Source: Kibdelosporangium aridum (lineage in GTDB: Bacteria > Actinomycetota > Actinomycetes > Mycobacteriales > Pseudonocardiaceae). Taken from it: a stretch of DNA of 64,000 bases. Where the stretch lies: positions 1 through 64,000 of the forward strand of contig NZ_FWXV01000017.1 of NCBI RefSeq assembly GCF_900176515.1, in the 5' to 3' direction. Of this stretch, positions 35,761 through 44,463 are shown in pieces. The notes beneath the pieces were generated by a model. It had not been told where the DNA came from, made no database searches, and saw only the letters and a program-made list of their open reading frames with translations. Both the position numbers and the translations under genes were made by a program. Within the stretch, counting starts at the first letter, position 1; each line of letters opens with the position of its first letter.

Positions 35761-36516
35761 TCAGCGGCCGAGGTACTCCCGCACGCGGTCCGCGGCCGCT
35801 TGGGCGTCCGCGATGACCCGGCCGTTGTCACCGGTGACCTTGCCGTCCTTCTTCAGCGGCACGCCGTTCACGAACACCCACTGGACGTTCACCGGCTGCG
35901 CGTTGAAGACCACCTGACTGGCCCAGTCCACCTTGGGCGCGAAGTTCAGTGCCTGCGTGTCGATCACCTGCAGGTCCGCCTTCTTCCCCGGCGTCAGCGA
36001 ACCGATTTCCTCCTCCAGTCCAAGGACTTCGGCACCACCCAACGTCGCCATCCGCAGCGCGTCGGCAGGCGTGGGATACCGGGCCGGATCCGTGGACTGA
36101 GCTCGCTGCAAGCCGACCGCGGCCCGCATGTTGTTGAACATGTCGGACGTGTCGTTCGTCCCGCCGTCCAGGCCGAGGCCGAACTTCATGGTGCGGGCCT
36201 TCATCTCCGGCACGCGTGCCACACCGGATGCCAAGCGCATGTTGGAAAGCGGGTTGTGGGCGATGCGAACGTCATGCGTCGCAAGCTCGTCCAGTTCCGC
36301 GTCCGTCGCGTGCACCACGTGGTTGGCCAGCAGTCCGGGGCGCAGGGCTCCGGCCCGGCGCAAGACTCCCATCTGGTCGGTTGCCGGGTCTGCTTTGGAC
36401 TCCAGCAGGTGCACGTTCAACGGCACGCCCAGCTCTTGCGCCAGCTGCTGCGACGCTTCGACGTTGACGACGTTCCAGTTGGCTGGATGCGTGCCGATGA
36501 CCAGGCCAACGTCAGT
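35761..36516 (-). pseudogene. Truncated amidohydrolase (AtzA/SsnA-like), N-terminal half missing
   Basis: About 250 codons match the C-terminal half of cyclic amidohydrolases: NVHLLES and ANHVVHATD supply late metal-site His residues, LGLDGGTNDTSD the catalytic Asp, and GSLTPGKKADLQVID the closing beta domain. The N-terminal domain with the HxH metal pair is absent; the open frame continues upstream but there it runs antisense-like through the patatin gene with no homology. Full-length relatives have roughly 450 residues. No start codon with a ribosome site is evident at the break, so an inactive remnant is most likely. Confidence 0.75.
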
Positions 36517-36578
36517 ACGAACAGTCGTTTTCCCACAGGCGGGACAGTATCGACACCCGGCTGATCGCGCGCGCGACT

Positions 36579-37343
36579 TCAGTGCAGCTTTATGGACTGG
36601 CCTTGCCGCAGTCCGGCCTCGGCGCTCGGGATCCTGCTCGCGGGGTCGAGGACGTTGGCACCCATCGCCTTCATCGCGCCCTCGTCCGGCGTGATCACCT
36701 TGGCGTTCGGTGGCGGCGCCAGTTCCACGATCGGTGCGATGATCAGGATCTCGTCGTGGTCCGCGACCAGGTCCGCGTTGTTGGACATCCGGATTCCGCC
36801 GTCCATGTAGCGCTTTCCGTCGATCGTGATCGGCGGGAAGACGCCGGGTACCGAGCAACTCGCCGCGACGGCGAGTCCCAGAGCCACACCGGAATCACGG
36901 GTGAACACTGTGCGTTCGCCTGAACCTGTGTCGTACGCGACCACCGAGATGTTGCTGTCCGGCCATTCGGGCGACGGCAGGTTCCTGCCGATCACGTTCA
37001 CGAACGCCTCTTCGGGCATGGTTTCCGCGGCCAACGAGACGTCGGCGACCATCCGCACGGCCTCGTCCGGAGGAAGACTGTAGGCCTTGCCGAACAGTTC
37101 CATCAGCTTGTCGATGTCCGGGACCGGGCCAGCGGCGTTGTTGGCCGACGGCGGTGCCGGTGTGGTCTGGAGCCGGTACGCCTCAGCAGGAGAGATGTGG
37201 CCGAGTGCCGCGGCGACTATCGAGCCGGCCGACGTCCCGACGATCATGTCGACGTCGAGGACCGTTTCGCCGAGCCCGTGCAGGATCCCGACTTCCCAAG
37301 CGACTCCGGCGATTCCACCACCGCCAAGGACAAGTGCGCGCAT
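36579..37343 (-). CDS. Patatin-like phospholipase, possibly clipped at the C-terminus
   Basis: 254 residues. Oxyanion loop GGGGIAGVAWE (about 7), nucleophile elbow GTSAGS (about 39) and catalytic Asp in DGGIRMSNNADL (about 187) give the Ser/Asp dyad of patatin lipases. Likely hydrolyses acyl esters of lipids. The end, LRQGQSIKLH, seems about ten residues short of relatives that close with a helical RQG-x-ALA tail, and the stop falls 60 bases before the amidohydrolase remnant, as if one deletion removed the end of this gene and the start of the next. Divergent from another patatin 32 bases away. Confidence 0.88.
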   Translation of the reverse strand: MRALVLGGGGIAGVAWEVGILHGLGETVLDVDMIVGTSAGSIVAAALGHISPAEAYRLQTTPAPPSANNAAGPVPDIDKLMELFGKAYSLPPDEAVRMVADVSLAAETMPEEAFVNVIGRNLPSPEWPDSNISVVAYDTGSGERTVFTRDSGVALGLAVAASCSVPGVFPPITIDGKRYMDGGIRMSNNADLVADHDEILIIAPIVELAPPPNAKVITPDEGAMKAMGANVLDPASRIPSAEAGLRQGQSIKLH

Positions 37344-37374
37344 ACCCCCATTCTGCTCATGTCAAACTTGATCT

Positions 37375-38277
37375 GTGCACCCTGTTATGCGTCTGATCTC
37401 TCGTCGTCACGCGGACGGCAGCCGCCCCGGTTACCGGGCCGACGGACACCGCATCGCGTTGGCGATCGAAGGCGGCAGCAGCAGGGGAACTTATTCGAGC
37501 GGCATGGTGATGGCCATCGAAGAACTCGGCCTGACCAGGTGTTTCGATGCCGTGTACGGATCGTCCGCCGGTGCGCTGAACGGCGCGTGGCTGCTGTCCG
37601 GGCGTGCTTTGTCCGGAATGCGCGGCTGGTGGGATCCGGAGATCATGCACCAGGTCATCAACCCGTGGCGGTTCTTTCGCGGCAAACCCGTGCTGGACAC
37701 GAAGTTCCTGGTAGACACCGTCTACGAAGAACTGACGCCGATGGATTTCCCGGCGATCCTGGCCAACCCGGTGAGCTACCACCCGATGGCCACCGACGCC
37801 GAAACCGGCCAGCCGGTCGACTTACGGCCGTACATCCGGAAAGTCGAGGACCTGAAAACGGCCCTGCGCGCCACCGCGTGCATGCCCGTCCTCGCCGGTA
37901 AGCCGGTTTTCCTGGCAGGCAGGCGTTACGTCGATGGCGGCGTGGCCGAGCCGCTTCCTTTCCGTACGGCCCTTGCCAATGGCGCGACGCATGTCCTGGT
38001 GCTGCGCACCCGGCGTGCGACCGAGCGTCCGACGAAACCGCGCCGCATGCACAGCATGGTCGTGCCGCGGGCGTTGCCTGGCTTGCGAAGCGTCTGGGTC
38101 CAGCAGTATCCCCGCGACATCGCAGACGAACAGCTGCTGACCGAACTTCCTACGGTCATGTCAATTCGCCCGCCCAGCGACGCGCCGACAGTATCCCCTT
38201 TGGAACGTGACACGCAGCTGCTGCGCAAGGCCGTCATGCTCGGCCGCCAAGCAGTGCACGACGCGCTCGCCGCCTAG
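37375..38277 (+). CDS. Patatin-like phospholipase
   Basis: 300 residues. IEGGSSRGTYSSGM contains the oxyanion loop (about 31), GSSAGALNGAW the nucleophile Ser (about 64) and YVDGGVAEPLPF the Asp (about 186). It is of the YjjU/RssA-like cytosolic group. Start is GTG 37375 or ATG 37387; neither has a good ribosome site, so a leaderless transcript is possible. It pairs divergently with the patatin at 36579, although the two are only distantly alike. Its stop codon overlaps a 13-bp inverted repeat. Confidence 0.9.
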   Translation: MHPVMRLISRRHADGSRPGYRADGHRIALAIEGGSSRGTYSSGMVMAIEELGLTRCFDAVYGSSAGALNGAWLLSGRALSGMRGWWDPEIMHQVINPWRFFRGKPVLDTKFLVDTVYEELTPMDFPAILANPVSYHPMATDAETGQPVDLRPYIRKVEDLKTALRATACMPVLAGKPVFLAGRRYVDGGVAEPLPFRTALANGATHVLVLRTRRATERPTKPRRMHSMVVPRALPGLRSVWVQQYPRDIADEQLLTELPTVMSIRPPSDAPTVSPLERDTQLLRKAVMLGRQAVHDALAA

Positions 38278-39381
38278 GCCGTGTTTTAGCCTGCCGTCGT
38301 GCGGATGCCCCAGCAGGAAAACGACGGCCCTGCGGTCATTACGGAGGAAGGACACATTTCCTGGCATTGGCGCGGGGCGGTGTGTACAGAGTTGCACCTT
38401 CCGTAGCGGCATGTGGTCCAGTGGACTTACGTCCCGATCCCTTGAGGAAGGTCCCTGCTCATGCATTCGTCTTTCATGCCACCCCGCCAGGTCAAGATCG
38501 GTGACGCGGCGGCCTTCGCCGGCAGCACGCCACGGGCGATTCGCCATTACCACGAGATCGGCCTGCTCCCTGAGCCTGAGCGGGGCGGTGATGACCGCCG
38601 CCGCTACGGGTACGAGGACATGATCCGCCTGCTGTGGATTCGCAAGATGGCCGACGCTGGGATCGCACTGGACGACATCCGTGACGCCTTTACCACCGGC
38701 CCGGCTTCCGCCGGTGCGGACAGCGGAGACGGTATCGCGGGCATCTTGGAGCGGTTGGCGGAAACCCTCGCCGAGCAGGAGGCGGAACTGCGGCGGCAAC
38801 GGACCGCCGTGCAGCGGATGCGCACCGAAGGCAGCCGGATGGGCCTGCTCTCCGACTTCGTCACCGAACGCCTCAAGAGCCTGCCCGAAGGCTCCCTGCG
38901 TCAGGCGGACCTGGACAGTCTGCTGGTCACTGAGCGGATCTTCGGCCCGCTCGGCGCGGCCGTCCAGGCCACCCGCTTCGTCGTCCTGGCCACGCATCCC
39001 ACGCTGCGGGCGGATTCCGACCGCATCGATGCCGCCGAGGAGGCACTCGATGACAGCGTCGCCGTCGATGATCCACGGGTGGCTCAAGTGGCCGTCGAGC
39101 GGCACGCCTTCGAAAGCGCCCTGCAGGCCGTCATCGAGGAGTCCGGCCTGGGTAAGGACGACGATGCGCTCTGCGATGCCTGGGACACTTCGCACTCTGC
39201 TACCGCCGATGACGGCGAGGACGAGGCCGACCTCAGCTCTGGCAGGCGGGAGGCTGACTCCATGAGCGCGTTCGAAGCCATCGGCAAGATGCCCTACGAC
39301 TTCTCCCCAGCCCGCCTGCGCTGTATGGAACTGGCCGAAGAGCTGTCCGCCCAAGACTCACCCGCTACCTAAAACACGGCC
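38277..39381. repeat. Perfect 13-bp inverted repeats bracketing the MerR gene
   Basis: GGCCGTGTTTTAG at 38277-38289 is matched by CTAAAACACGGCC at 39369-39381, 1.1 kb apart in opposite orientation. The interval holds only the MerR gene. No transposase is present and no target-site duplication is obvious, so an insertion-like cassette is a hypothesis. Confidence 0.6.
38461..39372 (+). CDS. MerR-family transcriptional regulator with long C-terminal region
   Basis: 303 residues. The N-terminal winged helix-turn-helix is at about 10-80 (IGDAAAFAGSTPRAIRHYHEIGLLPEPER and RRRYGYEDMIRLLWIRKM, in short forms), then a dimer coiled coil (LAETLAEQEAELRRQRTAVQRM). The 190-residue effector region has no Cys cluster, so a metal sensor is unlikely; it is helical and acidic. 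ATG 38461 follows GAGGAAGG. The gene lies inside 13-bp inverted repeats, with no obvious target gene beside it. Confidence 0.9.
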   Translation: MHSSFMPPRQVKIGDAAAFAGSTPRAIRHYHEIGLLPEPERGGDDRRRYGYEDMIRLLWIRKMADAGIALDDIRDAFTTGPASAGADSGDGIAGILERLAETLAEQEAELRRQRTAVQRMRTEGSRMGLLSDFVTERLKSLPEGSLRQADLDSLLVTERIFGPLGAAVQATRFVVLATHPTLRADSDRIDAAEEALDDSVAVDDPRVAQVAVERHAFESALQAVIEESGLGKDDDALCDAWDTSHSATADDGEDEADLSSGRREADSMSAFEAIGKMPYDFSPARLRCMELAEELSAQDSPAT

Positions 39382-39540
39382 CAGTTGTGTCCACCACCCC
39401 AGCACGGTGTGTCCACCACACCGACACCATGAAATGCACTTTCCGGCACAACGAGATCACCGGTCGGTCCGCGCATGGGGAATTTCATTGTGCCGGAACG
39501 GTGGACACGGTGTGCCGGAACGGTGGACACGGCGGTGGGC
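39382..39540. repeat. Dyad-rich patch with a tandem 22-bp duplication
   Basis: A 22-bp unit (39489-39510) containing TGTGCCGGAAC and GGTGGACAC is repeated exactly at 39511-39532. The complementary pieces GTGTCCACC (two copies, 39387-39420) and TTCCGGCACAA (39441-39451, pairing with 39488-39498) lie on the left, and ATGAAAT / ATTTCAT add a further pair. The patch could fold into one large cruciform between convergent genes; it may be a terminator or the remains of a small mobile repeat. Confidence 0.65.
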
Positions 39541-41805
39541 CTAGTCCTCCACCAGTGAGGCCGATGTGATCCGGTGCAGGGCGAACCTGTGCGTCTCCGA
39601 ACGGGTCGAGTCCAGTCCTTCCAGGACGCCCGCACCGACCCGGATGGGCTCGATCACGCGCTGGCTCGCGGTGCCGTTGCCGTCGACGTACCCGATGAAC
39701 ACGCTTCGGCCCTGTGCGGCTGCTTCCTGAAGCAGGGCAAGGGTTTCCGACGTGTCCGCGCCTCGGCCGCCGGCCAGTGCGACGGTTCTGCCGCGACGGG
39801 TCGCGGCGGCCTTGTCGCCCGCGCGCATCGCGCTGACCAGGTCCGCGAGCTGCTCCGGGCTGGGTGGTTTCGGGATCGCGGTGCCTTTGGCACGTTGCCG
39901 CAACGGAACTCTGAGGCCACTCGGGCGCAGATCCATCAACCGGCCGTCGGAGTCCTCGGCGGACGGCGCGAAACCCGCCGCTCGCAACTCTTCCAGCACG
40001 TCGGCCAACGGTACGGGGCTGACCAGCACGCCCGGCGCGATCTTGCGCAACTCCAACCGCGCGCCGGCCGGGCTCGACGCCACTTCCGCCAGCAACGTCT
40101 CGTCATCGCAGCGCAGGAAGGACATCGCCGTGCCTCCGCGCAGCCGTCCGTGCCTACGGGCGACGTCGTCGATCATGTACGTCAAGCCCTGCGGGACCGG
40201 CGTTCGCGACCGTGTCCGGAACAGTTCGTGCAGGTCGGTCGACGTTCGACCGGCGTCCAACGCGCGCCTGATCGAGGCCTCGCTGATCCGGTAAACCGTT
40301 GCGCCACCGGCCGATTCGACGTCCGCTACCAAGTTGATCTCGTGCGCGAGCGTTTGCTCCAACGGTCCTGGCGCGACGACCGTGAGGTCTGCCTGCACCA
40401 ATACGTGATCCACGGGTGTCGGCATGGCTTCGGCCATCTGCTTGGCCGCGGCGGCCGGGCCGTCCGCCAACAGGCCGCGGGCGGCTGACGTCAGCGCACC
40501 GAACGCGACCAGGCCAAGCGCTTGCGCCTCTCGGACCGTCCAGTGCACCAGGTCGTCACGCAGCCGTCCGCCCCGGCGCGGCGCCCGCCAGGCCAGCAGC
40601 CCGGCCAGGTCGTCCACTGAGTCCACTCCGGTGCCCGGCTCGAACTCGCCCAACGCGTCGAGGACCCGTCGCCGGGACGCGGGGGCGAGCGGCCGCCGCA
40701 GCTCCTCGGACAGGGGAGCGATCACCTTGTCCCGTATGTCCTTGCTGCCCGCGAGCCCCGGCAGCCGAGGCAGGTCCAGCCAGCACGAGGCCAGCGTCGC
40801 CCAGCGCTGCGACGGCGAGGCCACGAGCCACACGTCCGCCTGAGTCGTCGGCGCCCATTGCGGCGAGGTCGTGTCGGTCGCGATCACCAGCCCCGCGCCA
40901 AGCGCCAGCTCGGCGAGCAGTGTCACGCGCGCCTCGTCGACCTGCAGTTCACGGGCCAGCTTGCGGATGTCCCGTACGCCGAGCCCGCCCGCCCGCAGCA
41001 CGGCAGGCGGATCCTCCGACCACGCCGAGATCAGCGACTCGGTGTGCCGGATCAGCTCCATCGCCTCACCGGCCGCAGTGGAATCCACAGTGGACAGATT
41101 GCGGGCGGTGGTCTGCACCGGCGGCGGGTTGGCCTTGACCTGGCCCATCGGGTTCGCGCCGCGCAGCGCCAGCCCGACCTGCCGCGGCAGCTCGACCGTC
41201 TCGGCGTCCAGCCGCAACAAGAGCCCACGTGCCAGCAGCTTCTGCACCGGCGTCTCGGCCTGCTCAAGCGGCACGATCACGTTCGCGTCCCGGCTGCGGC
41301 CAGTCGGCTGGCCCTCGGCCAGCGTGGCCAGCAGCCTGCGCTCCGGTTCGGACAGTCCGGACAGCAGATCGGTCACGTCCTTGCCGTCCAGTTCGGACGA
41401 CCGGCGCCCCAGACCGCCGGGAAACATCCCGGCCGCCTCCCGCGCCGAGGGCACCACGCTCAACGCGTCGTCCGAACCCCACGCCAAGGCCAGATCGATC
41501 AACGTGGCCAACGCCTCACGGACCCGTTTTCGTGGCACCTTCGCGCCAAGCATCGCGGCCACCTCGGCCAGCGTGACCGAGCGGGTGTCCGCGTCGCACA
41601 ACAGCAGCGCGTCCAGCACGGTCAACGTGAAGGTGTCCAGCGATTCGGCCGCTCGTGCGACGGACGCCCGACTGCCTGCTCTGGTCGCCAGAACGGACGT
41701 GTCCGCAGGTATCGGCGTCGCCAGGTCCGGGCGCGCACCGAGCAGCCGGGCCAACGCGGCGTCATCCCGCTCGCGCAGCCACTCGGTTAACGTGGAGACT
41801 GACAC
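39541..41805 (-). CDS. Helicase-associated protein (XPB partner-like)
   Basis: About 754 residues from GTG 41805 (GTG 41814 also possible). It opens STLTEWLRERDDAALARLLGARPDL and has the large helical repeats of the actinobacterial helicase-associated family, the class of mycobacterial Rv0862c that is encoded beside XPB. The C-terminal 80 residues are WYL-like: GRSVFIGYVDGNG, RVIEPIRVGAG, FALHRITSASL. It has no Walker motifs. Its usual neighbour, the XPB helicase, is at 19006 in this window on the other strand. Confidence 0.88.
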   Translation of the reverse strand: MSVSTLTEWLRERDDAALARLLGARPDLATPIPADTSVLATRAGSRASVARAAESLDTFTLTVLDALLLCDADTRSVTLAEVAAMLGAKVPRKRVREALATLIDLALAWGSDDALSVVPSAREAAGMFPGGLGRRSSELDGKDVTDLLSGLSEPERRLLATLAEGQPTGRSRDANVIVPLEQAETPVQKLLARGLLLRLDAETVELPRQVGLALRGANPMGQVKANPPPVQTTARNLSTVDSTAAGEAMELIRHTESLISAWSEDPPAVLRAGGLGVRDIRKLARELQVDEARVTLLAELALGAGLVIATDTTSPQWAPTTQADVWLVASPSQRWATLASCWLDLPRLPGLAGSKDIRDKVIAPLSEELRRPLAPASRRRVLDALGEFEPGTGVDSVDDLAGLLAWRAPRRGGRLRDDLVHWTVREAQALGLVAFGALTSAARGLLADGPAAAAKQMAEAMPTPVDHVLVQADLTVVAPGPLEQTLAHEINLVADVESAGGATVYRISEASIRRALDAGRTSTDLHELFRTRSRTPVPQGLTYMIDDVARRHGRLRGGTAMSFLRCDDETLLAEVASSPAGARLELRKIAPGVLVSPVPLADVLEELRAAGFAPSAEDSDGRLMDLRPSGLRVPLRQRAKGTAIPKPPSPEQLADLVSAMRAGDKAAATRRGRTVALAGGRGADTSETLALLQEAAAQGRSVFIGYVDGNGTASQRVIEPIRVGAGVLEGLDSTRSETHRFALHRITSASLVED

Positions 41806-41908
41806 CCTGACCACGGTATACGCGCGTGCTCCGGCAGGTGCGAGGTCGGGTACCGTACGGGCGGATTTCCGCATCGACAAGCGGGCGAGCACTTCGAGGA
41901 GGAGTTCG

Positions 41909-42094
41909 GTGGCCAAGGTCAACCCGGACCGGATCGACCCAACCTGGCCCGAGAAGCCGGTCAACGCCGCGCATCCGGTCAGCGAACTCGCGGCGGACAT
42001 GCAGGGCGCGCTGTCGCCCTTCGGTGACGTGACCTTCCCGCTGCCCGTCGAGGACCTCGGCTACCAGCACCCGGTCACGGAGATCAACAAGTAA
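41909..42094 (+). CDS. Small conserved hypothetical protein
   Basis: 61 residues from GTG 41909 with an excellent GAGGAGGAG. Sequence is polar with several Pro (PDRIDPTWPEKP) and ends in PVTEINK; no membrane segment or motif. It is divergent from the helicase-associated gene and 25 bases before malic enzyme, so it may be co-transcribed with the latter. Function unknown. Confidence 0.75.
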   Translation: MAKVNPDRIDPTWPEKPVNAAHPVSELAADMQGALSPFGDVTFPLPVEDLGYQHPVTEINK

Positions 42095-42119
42095 ATCGTT
42101 CTCTCGCGGGGAGCAAGAC

Positions 42120-43502
42120 ATGCCAGTGCCCGGTCCTGGTTATTCGATCACCATCCGGGTCGAGGCCCCGCCGTCGGCGAGTGCCGCCGGCGACCTGACC
42201 TCGGCCGTCGGCCGGGTAGGCGGCGTCATCACGGCGTTCGACGTCGTCGAGTCGCACGCCGACCGCGTGGTCGTGGACATCACGTGCAACGCGACGTCCG
42301 CCGAGCACGCCAACGAGATCACCGAGGCACTGGGTGAGCTGCCCGGTGTGGCGGTCCGCAAGGTCTCCGACCGGACGTTCCTGATCCACCTCGGTGGAAA
42401 GCTCGAAGTGCACTCCAAGGTCGCGCTTCGCAACCGTGACGACCTGTCCCGCGCCTACACGCCGGGTGTCGCCCGGGTTTGCCAGGCGATCGCCGCGAAC
42501 CCCGAGGACGCACGCCGGCTGACCATCAAGCGCAACACGGTCGCTGTGGTGACCGACGGTTCCGCGGTGCTTGGACTGGGCAACATCGGCCCGGCCGCCG
42601 CCCTTCCGGTGATGGAAGGCAAGGCCGTGCTGTTCAAGAAGTTCGCGGACGTGGACGCGTGGCCGATCGTGCTGGACACGCAGGACACCGACGAGATCAT
42701 CCGGACCGTCGAGCTGATCGCCCCGGCCTACGCGGGCATCAACCTCGAGGACATCGCGGCGCCGCGCTGCTTCGAGATCGAGGCCCGGCTGCGCGAGAAG
42801 CTGGACATCCCGGTCTTCCACGACGACCAGCACGGCACGGCGATCGTCGTGGTCGCTGCGCTGCGCAACGCGTTGAAGGTCGTCGGCAAGTCCCTTGACC
42901 AGTGCAAGATCGTGGTCTGCGGCGTCGGCGCGGCGGGCTCGGCGATCATCCGGTTGCTGCAGCACCGCGACCCGGGCGACATCATCGCGGTCGACATCAA
43001 CGGCATCGTGCACGCCGAGCGCGGCGACCTGGACTCGAACCTCGAGCAGATCGCCGCGAGCACCAACAAGGACGGTGTCTCCGGCACCCTGCACGACGCA
43101 CTGGTCGGTGCGGACGTGTTCATCGGTGTCTCCGCGCCGAACCTGTTCGGTGCCGAGCACGTCAAGACGATGGCCAAGGACCCGGTCGTGTTCGCACTGG
43201 CCAACCCGGACCCGGAGATCGACCCGCTCGAGGCCCAGCAGTACGCCGCCGTCGTGGCGACCGGCCGCAGCGACTACCCGAACCAGATCAACAACGTGCT
43301 GGCCTTCCCGGGTGTTTTCCGTGGACTGCTGGACGCGCACGCGCGGACCATCACCGACGACATGTTGCTGGCCGCGGCCGACGCGATCGCGGACGTGTCG
43401 AACGGTGAGCGGATCAACGCGTCGTTCATCGTGCCCAGCGTCTTCGACGCGGCGGTCGCGCCCGCGGTCGCCGAAGCGGTCCGCAAGGCTGCTCAGCAGT
43501 AA
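42120..43502 (+). CDS. NAD-dependent malic enzyme with N-terminal ACT domain
   Basis: 460 residues. An ACT-type regulatory domain (about 1-85, ITIRVEAPPS to RTFLIHLGGK) is followed by the malic enzyme core: SRAYTPGVARVC, the Lys in EGKAVLFKKFADVDAW, metal ligands in NLEDIAAPRCFEIE and FHDDQHGTAIV, and the NAD(P) loop CGVGAAGSAI (about 267). It decarboxylates malate to pyruvate. The bacterial type lacks the phosphotransacetylase tail. The ACT domain suggests amino-acid or other small-ligand control. GGGGAG precedes the ATG. Thirteen bases separate it from the MogA-MoaE gene. Confidence 0.95.
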   Translation: MPVPGPGYSITIRVEAPPSASAAGDLTSAVGRVGGVITAFDVVESHADRVVVDITCNATSAEHANEITEALGELPGVAVRKVSDRTFLIHLGGKLEVHSKVALRNRDDLSRAYTPGVARVCQAIAANPEDARRLTIKRNTVAVVTDGSAVLGLGNIGPAAALPVMEGKAVLFKKFADVDAWPIVLDTQDTDEIIRTVELIAPAYAGINLEDIAAPRCFEIEARLREKLDIPVFHDDQHGTAIVVVAALRNALKVVGKSLDQCKIVVCGVGAAGSAIIRLLQHRDPGDIIAVDINGIVHAERGDLDSNLEQIAASTNKDGVSGTLHDALVGADVFIGVSAPNLFGAEHVKTMAKDPVVFALANPDPEIDPLEAQQYAAVVATGRSDYPNQINNVLAFPGVFRGLLDAHARTITDDMLLAAADAIADVSNGERINASFIVPSVFDAAVAPAVAEAVRKAAQQ

Positions 43503-43514
43503 GGATTGTTGGCA

Positions 43515-44435
43515 ATGACGAGCACGGCGCGGGTAATCACGGCATCGAACAGGGCGGCAGCGGGCGTCTACGAAGACCGCACCGGCCCGATCATCGTCGA
43601 TTGGCTGCGAGTTCGCGGCTATGACGTACCCGCGCCCGTCGTTGTCCCCGACGGCGCACCAGTCGCCGCGGCGCTTCGTGAGGCCGTCGCATCCGGGGTG
43701 CATGTCGTCATCACGACGGGCGGTACCGGCATCACACCGACGGACCGCACGCCCGAGGCCACGTCCTCAGTGCTGGACTACGAGATCCCGGGCCTGGCCG
43801 ACGCCGTGCGCGCGGCGGGCCAGCCCGAGGTCCCCACCGCGGCCTTGTCCCGTGGACTCGCCGGAGTGGCCGGAAAGACGCTGGTCATCAACTTGCCCGG
43901 GTCGACCGGCGGCGTGCGCGACGGCCTTGGGGTGCTCGAAGGAGTGCTCGACCACGCGGTGGACCAGCTGAGCGGCGGCGACCACGAGCGCCAGCAGGGC
44001 CAGATCGTGCCCGCCCGGGTCATCCGGGCGGTCGTGACCGATGAGCCCCTGTCGGTCGAGGAGCACGCTGAGGTTGTCGCCGACCGGGCAGCCGGAGCCG
44101 TGGTGACCTTCGGCGGCGTGGTCCGTGACCACGACCGGAACAAGAGCGTCCGTGAGCTGTCCTACAGCGGCCACCCCAGTGCGGCCGAGGTCATCGAGCG
44201 CGTGGCCGGTGAGATCGCCGGGTCTCGGCCGGGCTTGCGTGGCATCGCGGTCAGCCACCGGATCGGTGACTTGCAGATCGGCGACGTGGCCCTGGCCTGC
44301 GCGGTCTCGGCAGAGCACCGCGCCGAAGCGTTCGCGGCGTGCTCGGACTTGGTCGACGAGGTGAAGCGGCAGCTGCCGATCTGGAAGCACCAGACCTTCA
44401 CTGACGGCACCGATGAATGGGTCAACTGCCCGTAA
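43515..44435 (+). CDS. Molybdenum cofactor protein, MogA-MoaE fusion
   Basis: 306 residues. Residues 1-155 are MogA/MoaB-like (ARVITASNRAAAGVYEDRTG, ITTGGTGITPTDRTPEATS, then NLPGST), the molybdopterin adenylyltransferase. Residues 170-306 are MoaE (GAVVTFGGVVRDHD, the Lys/Arg-rich KSVRELSYSGHPSA, and LPIWKHQTF with the catalytic Lys), the large subunit of molybdopterin synthase. In mycobacteria the two are separate neighbours (mog, moaE2). A linker of about 15 residues joins them here. MoaD, the MoaE partner, is at 46075. Confidence 0.94.
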   Translation: MTSTARVITASNRAAAGVYEDRTGPIIVDWLRVRGYDVPAPVVVPDGAPVAAALREAVASGVHVVITTGGTGITPTDRTPEATSSVLDYEIPGLADAVRAAGQPEVPTAALSRGLAGVAGKTLVINLPGSTGGVRDGLGVLEGVLDHAVDQLSGGDHERQQGQIVPARVIRAVVTDEPLSVEEHAEVVADRAAGAVVTFGGVVRDHDRNKSVRELSYSGHPSAAEVIERVAGEIAGSRPGLRGIAVSHRIGDLQIGDVALACAVSAEHRAEAFAACSDLVDEVKRQLPIWKHQTFTDGTDEWVNCP

Positions 44436-44463
44436 CGCCTGATGTCCCGGCTGCGATCACGTC

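Noticed and set aside
36520..36560. CRYCPACGK string suggesting a zinc ribbon in front of the amidohydrolase remnant
   Set aside because: Lies at the break, is short, and has no matching second Cys pair; treated as chance translation of non-coding DNA.
36517..36858. Upstream continuation of the amidohydrolase frame to an ATG at 36858
   Set aside because: This part overlaps the patatin gene in another frame and is Arg/Asp-rich with no amidohydrolase similarity.
39489..39532. Possible CRISPR repeats
   Set aside because: Only two abutting copies with no spacers and no cas genes.
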